Origin: Serratia surfactantfaciens
GTDB taxonomy: Bacteria > Pseudomonadota > Gammaproteobacteria > Enterobacterales > Enterobacteriaceae
Direction: 5' to 3'
Length of the DNA: 64,000 bases
Assembly (NCBI RefSeq): GCF_001642805.2
Contig: NZ_CP016948.1
Coordinates: forward strand, 1,922,001-1,986,000
Position numbers and translations under genes: made by a program. The notes beneath the pieces are model-generated. The model was not told where the DNA came from. It did not search any database and saw nothing but the letters and a program-made list of their open reading frames with translations. The stretch's first letter is position 1; every line of letters starts with the position of its first letter. This document shows, one piece after another, positions 63,536 through 64,000 of the stretch.

Positions 63536-64000
63536 ATGCCTATTAAAAAATACGTCATTCTTGATAGCGCGCCAAAAGCTGTCGGCAATTCCGATTTTAT
63601 TTTATTAGGCCTAAAGAATGAAGGTTTTGCCAGAGGATGTCCGATGTTATTTGGCGGTACTGCCGATGCTAAAGACGGCCCGGTCGATGGAAAAAACTTT
63701 GCGTTAAATGTAATAAAAAGAGAAACCTGGGAAGAAACCAATCAGAATATCGGCGTGGAACAGGTGGTAAGATATCAGGTTTACCCCAATGACATCAGCG
63801 TTTATACCAGTAAAGACTTCACCTTCACCGGGAAAGTAGCCATTGGCGGTGAGTTCGCCTGGATTAGAAAAGTCAGCAAAGGTAAAATCAAAGCTTATTT
63901 TAAAAACAAACCCACTGCCACCAAAGACATGTTCGCCCAGGAACTTTACGCAATGACGTTGGATGTCGATATTGAACCCACCGATGCGGAATTCGAACAG
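63536..64000 (+). CDS. Nudix-like protein, cut off by the window edge
   Basis: The frame is open for 155 codons and continues past the window. It starts MPIKKYVILDSAPKAVG, with an AAGGA site before it. The region GGTADAKDGPVDGKN...KRETWEET has the spacing of a Nudix box (G-x5-[E]-x7-RE-xx-EE), but the first Glu is Asn and the final Gly is Thr. The gene is AT-rich compared with the left neighbours. The product is not recognised further. Confidence 0.6.
   Translation, partial: MPIKKYVILDSAPKAVGNSDFILLGLKNEGFARGCPMLFGGTADAKDGPVDGKNFALNVIKRETWEETNQNIGVEQVVRYQVYPNDISVYTSKDFTFTGKVAIGGEFAWIRKVSKGKIKAYFKNKPTATKDMFAQELYAMTLDVDIEPTDAEFEQ

Noticed and set aside
63421-63741. 106-codon frame on the minus strand at the right end
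   Set aside because: It is antisense to the Nudix-like gene and lies in AT-rich sequence where stops are expected but happen to be absent. The plus-strand frame has the better ribosome site.

Overview
The window looks like a piece of a Serratia chromosome, most likely Serratia marcescens. The evidence is the sfuABC ferric-iron importer first described in that species, a chromosomal tetR/tetA pair of the Tet(41) type, and enterobacterial housekeeping genes very close to E. coli counterparts (bglA, dsdA, nudI, mgtS). Codon use is GC-rich almost throughout. The clear exceptions are an AT-rich block at about 12.4-14.9 kb and an AT-rich stretch at the right end (after 63.1 kb). No rRNA, tRNA, CRISPR array, insertion sequence or phage gene was seen.

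Layout. 0-9.3 kb: tetR/tetA divergent pair with two tet operators, an RpiR regulator next to 6-phospho-beta-glucosidase bglA, dsdA, a VIT-family transporter, two small enzymes and a MASE1-GGDEF diguanylate cyclase. 9.3-12.3 kb: a Fur-boxed TonB-dependent receptor and an acetyltransferase. 12.5-14.5 kb: an AT-rich three-gene unit on the minus strand encoding a glycine-rich peptide with a double-glycine leader, a small membrane protein and a stand-alone TcdA/TcdB-type glycosyltransferase. This is a candidate glycosylated microcin locus and the best candidate for an undescribed system. 14.9-22 kb: hydrolase, lipoprotein, MscS-type channel, an ABC-F protein preceded by a 27-codon leader with a built-in translation attenuator, and an inositol-monophosphatase-like protein.

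22-25.3 kb is a magnesium locus: an M-box riboswitch, mgtE, a possible 18-codon ORF, mgtS (30 codons), a 59-aa membrane protein and a cation-diffusion facilitator, all on the minus strand. 25.3-31 kb holds an orphan OppA-like binding protein and sfuABC. 31-34 kb has a threonine-rich leader ORF with terminator before an isochorismatase-family gene broken by a stop codon, a secreted alpha/beta hydrolase and a CsbD-like protein. 34-43.3 kb has a second EF-G, a DMT exporter with its AraC regulator, an aldehyde dehydrogenase, and a hydrolase/hydrolase/isomerase operon divergent from a TetR regulator.

43.3-54 kb has a LysR regulator divergent from an exported hydrolase fold that has lost its nucleophile serine, a cupin, a yieK-like sugar-phosphate gene controlled by a BglG/LicT-type antiterminator site, a Kup potassium transporter, a two-gene ABC importer without a binding protein, an ArsR/AHSA1 pair with two palindromic operators, and zntB. 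54-64 kb has a small GH18-like protein, an NlpC/P60 lipoprotein, nudI, a PbpG-type endopeptidase, a flavin monooxygenase-like protein, a MocR-type regulator (PtsJ-like) divergent from a vitamin-B6 operon ending in a pyridoxal kinase, and a truncated Nudix-like gene at the right edge.

Several genes in the window are controlled by RNA rather than only by repressors: an M-box, a BglG-type antiterminator, an ABC-F translation attenuator and a Thr-codon leader. All assignments rest on reading the sequence and on remembered family motifs; no database search was run.
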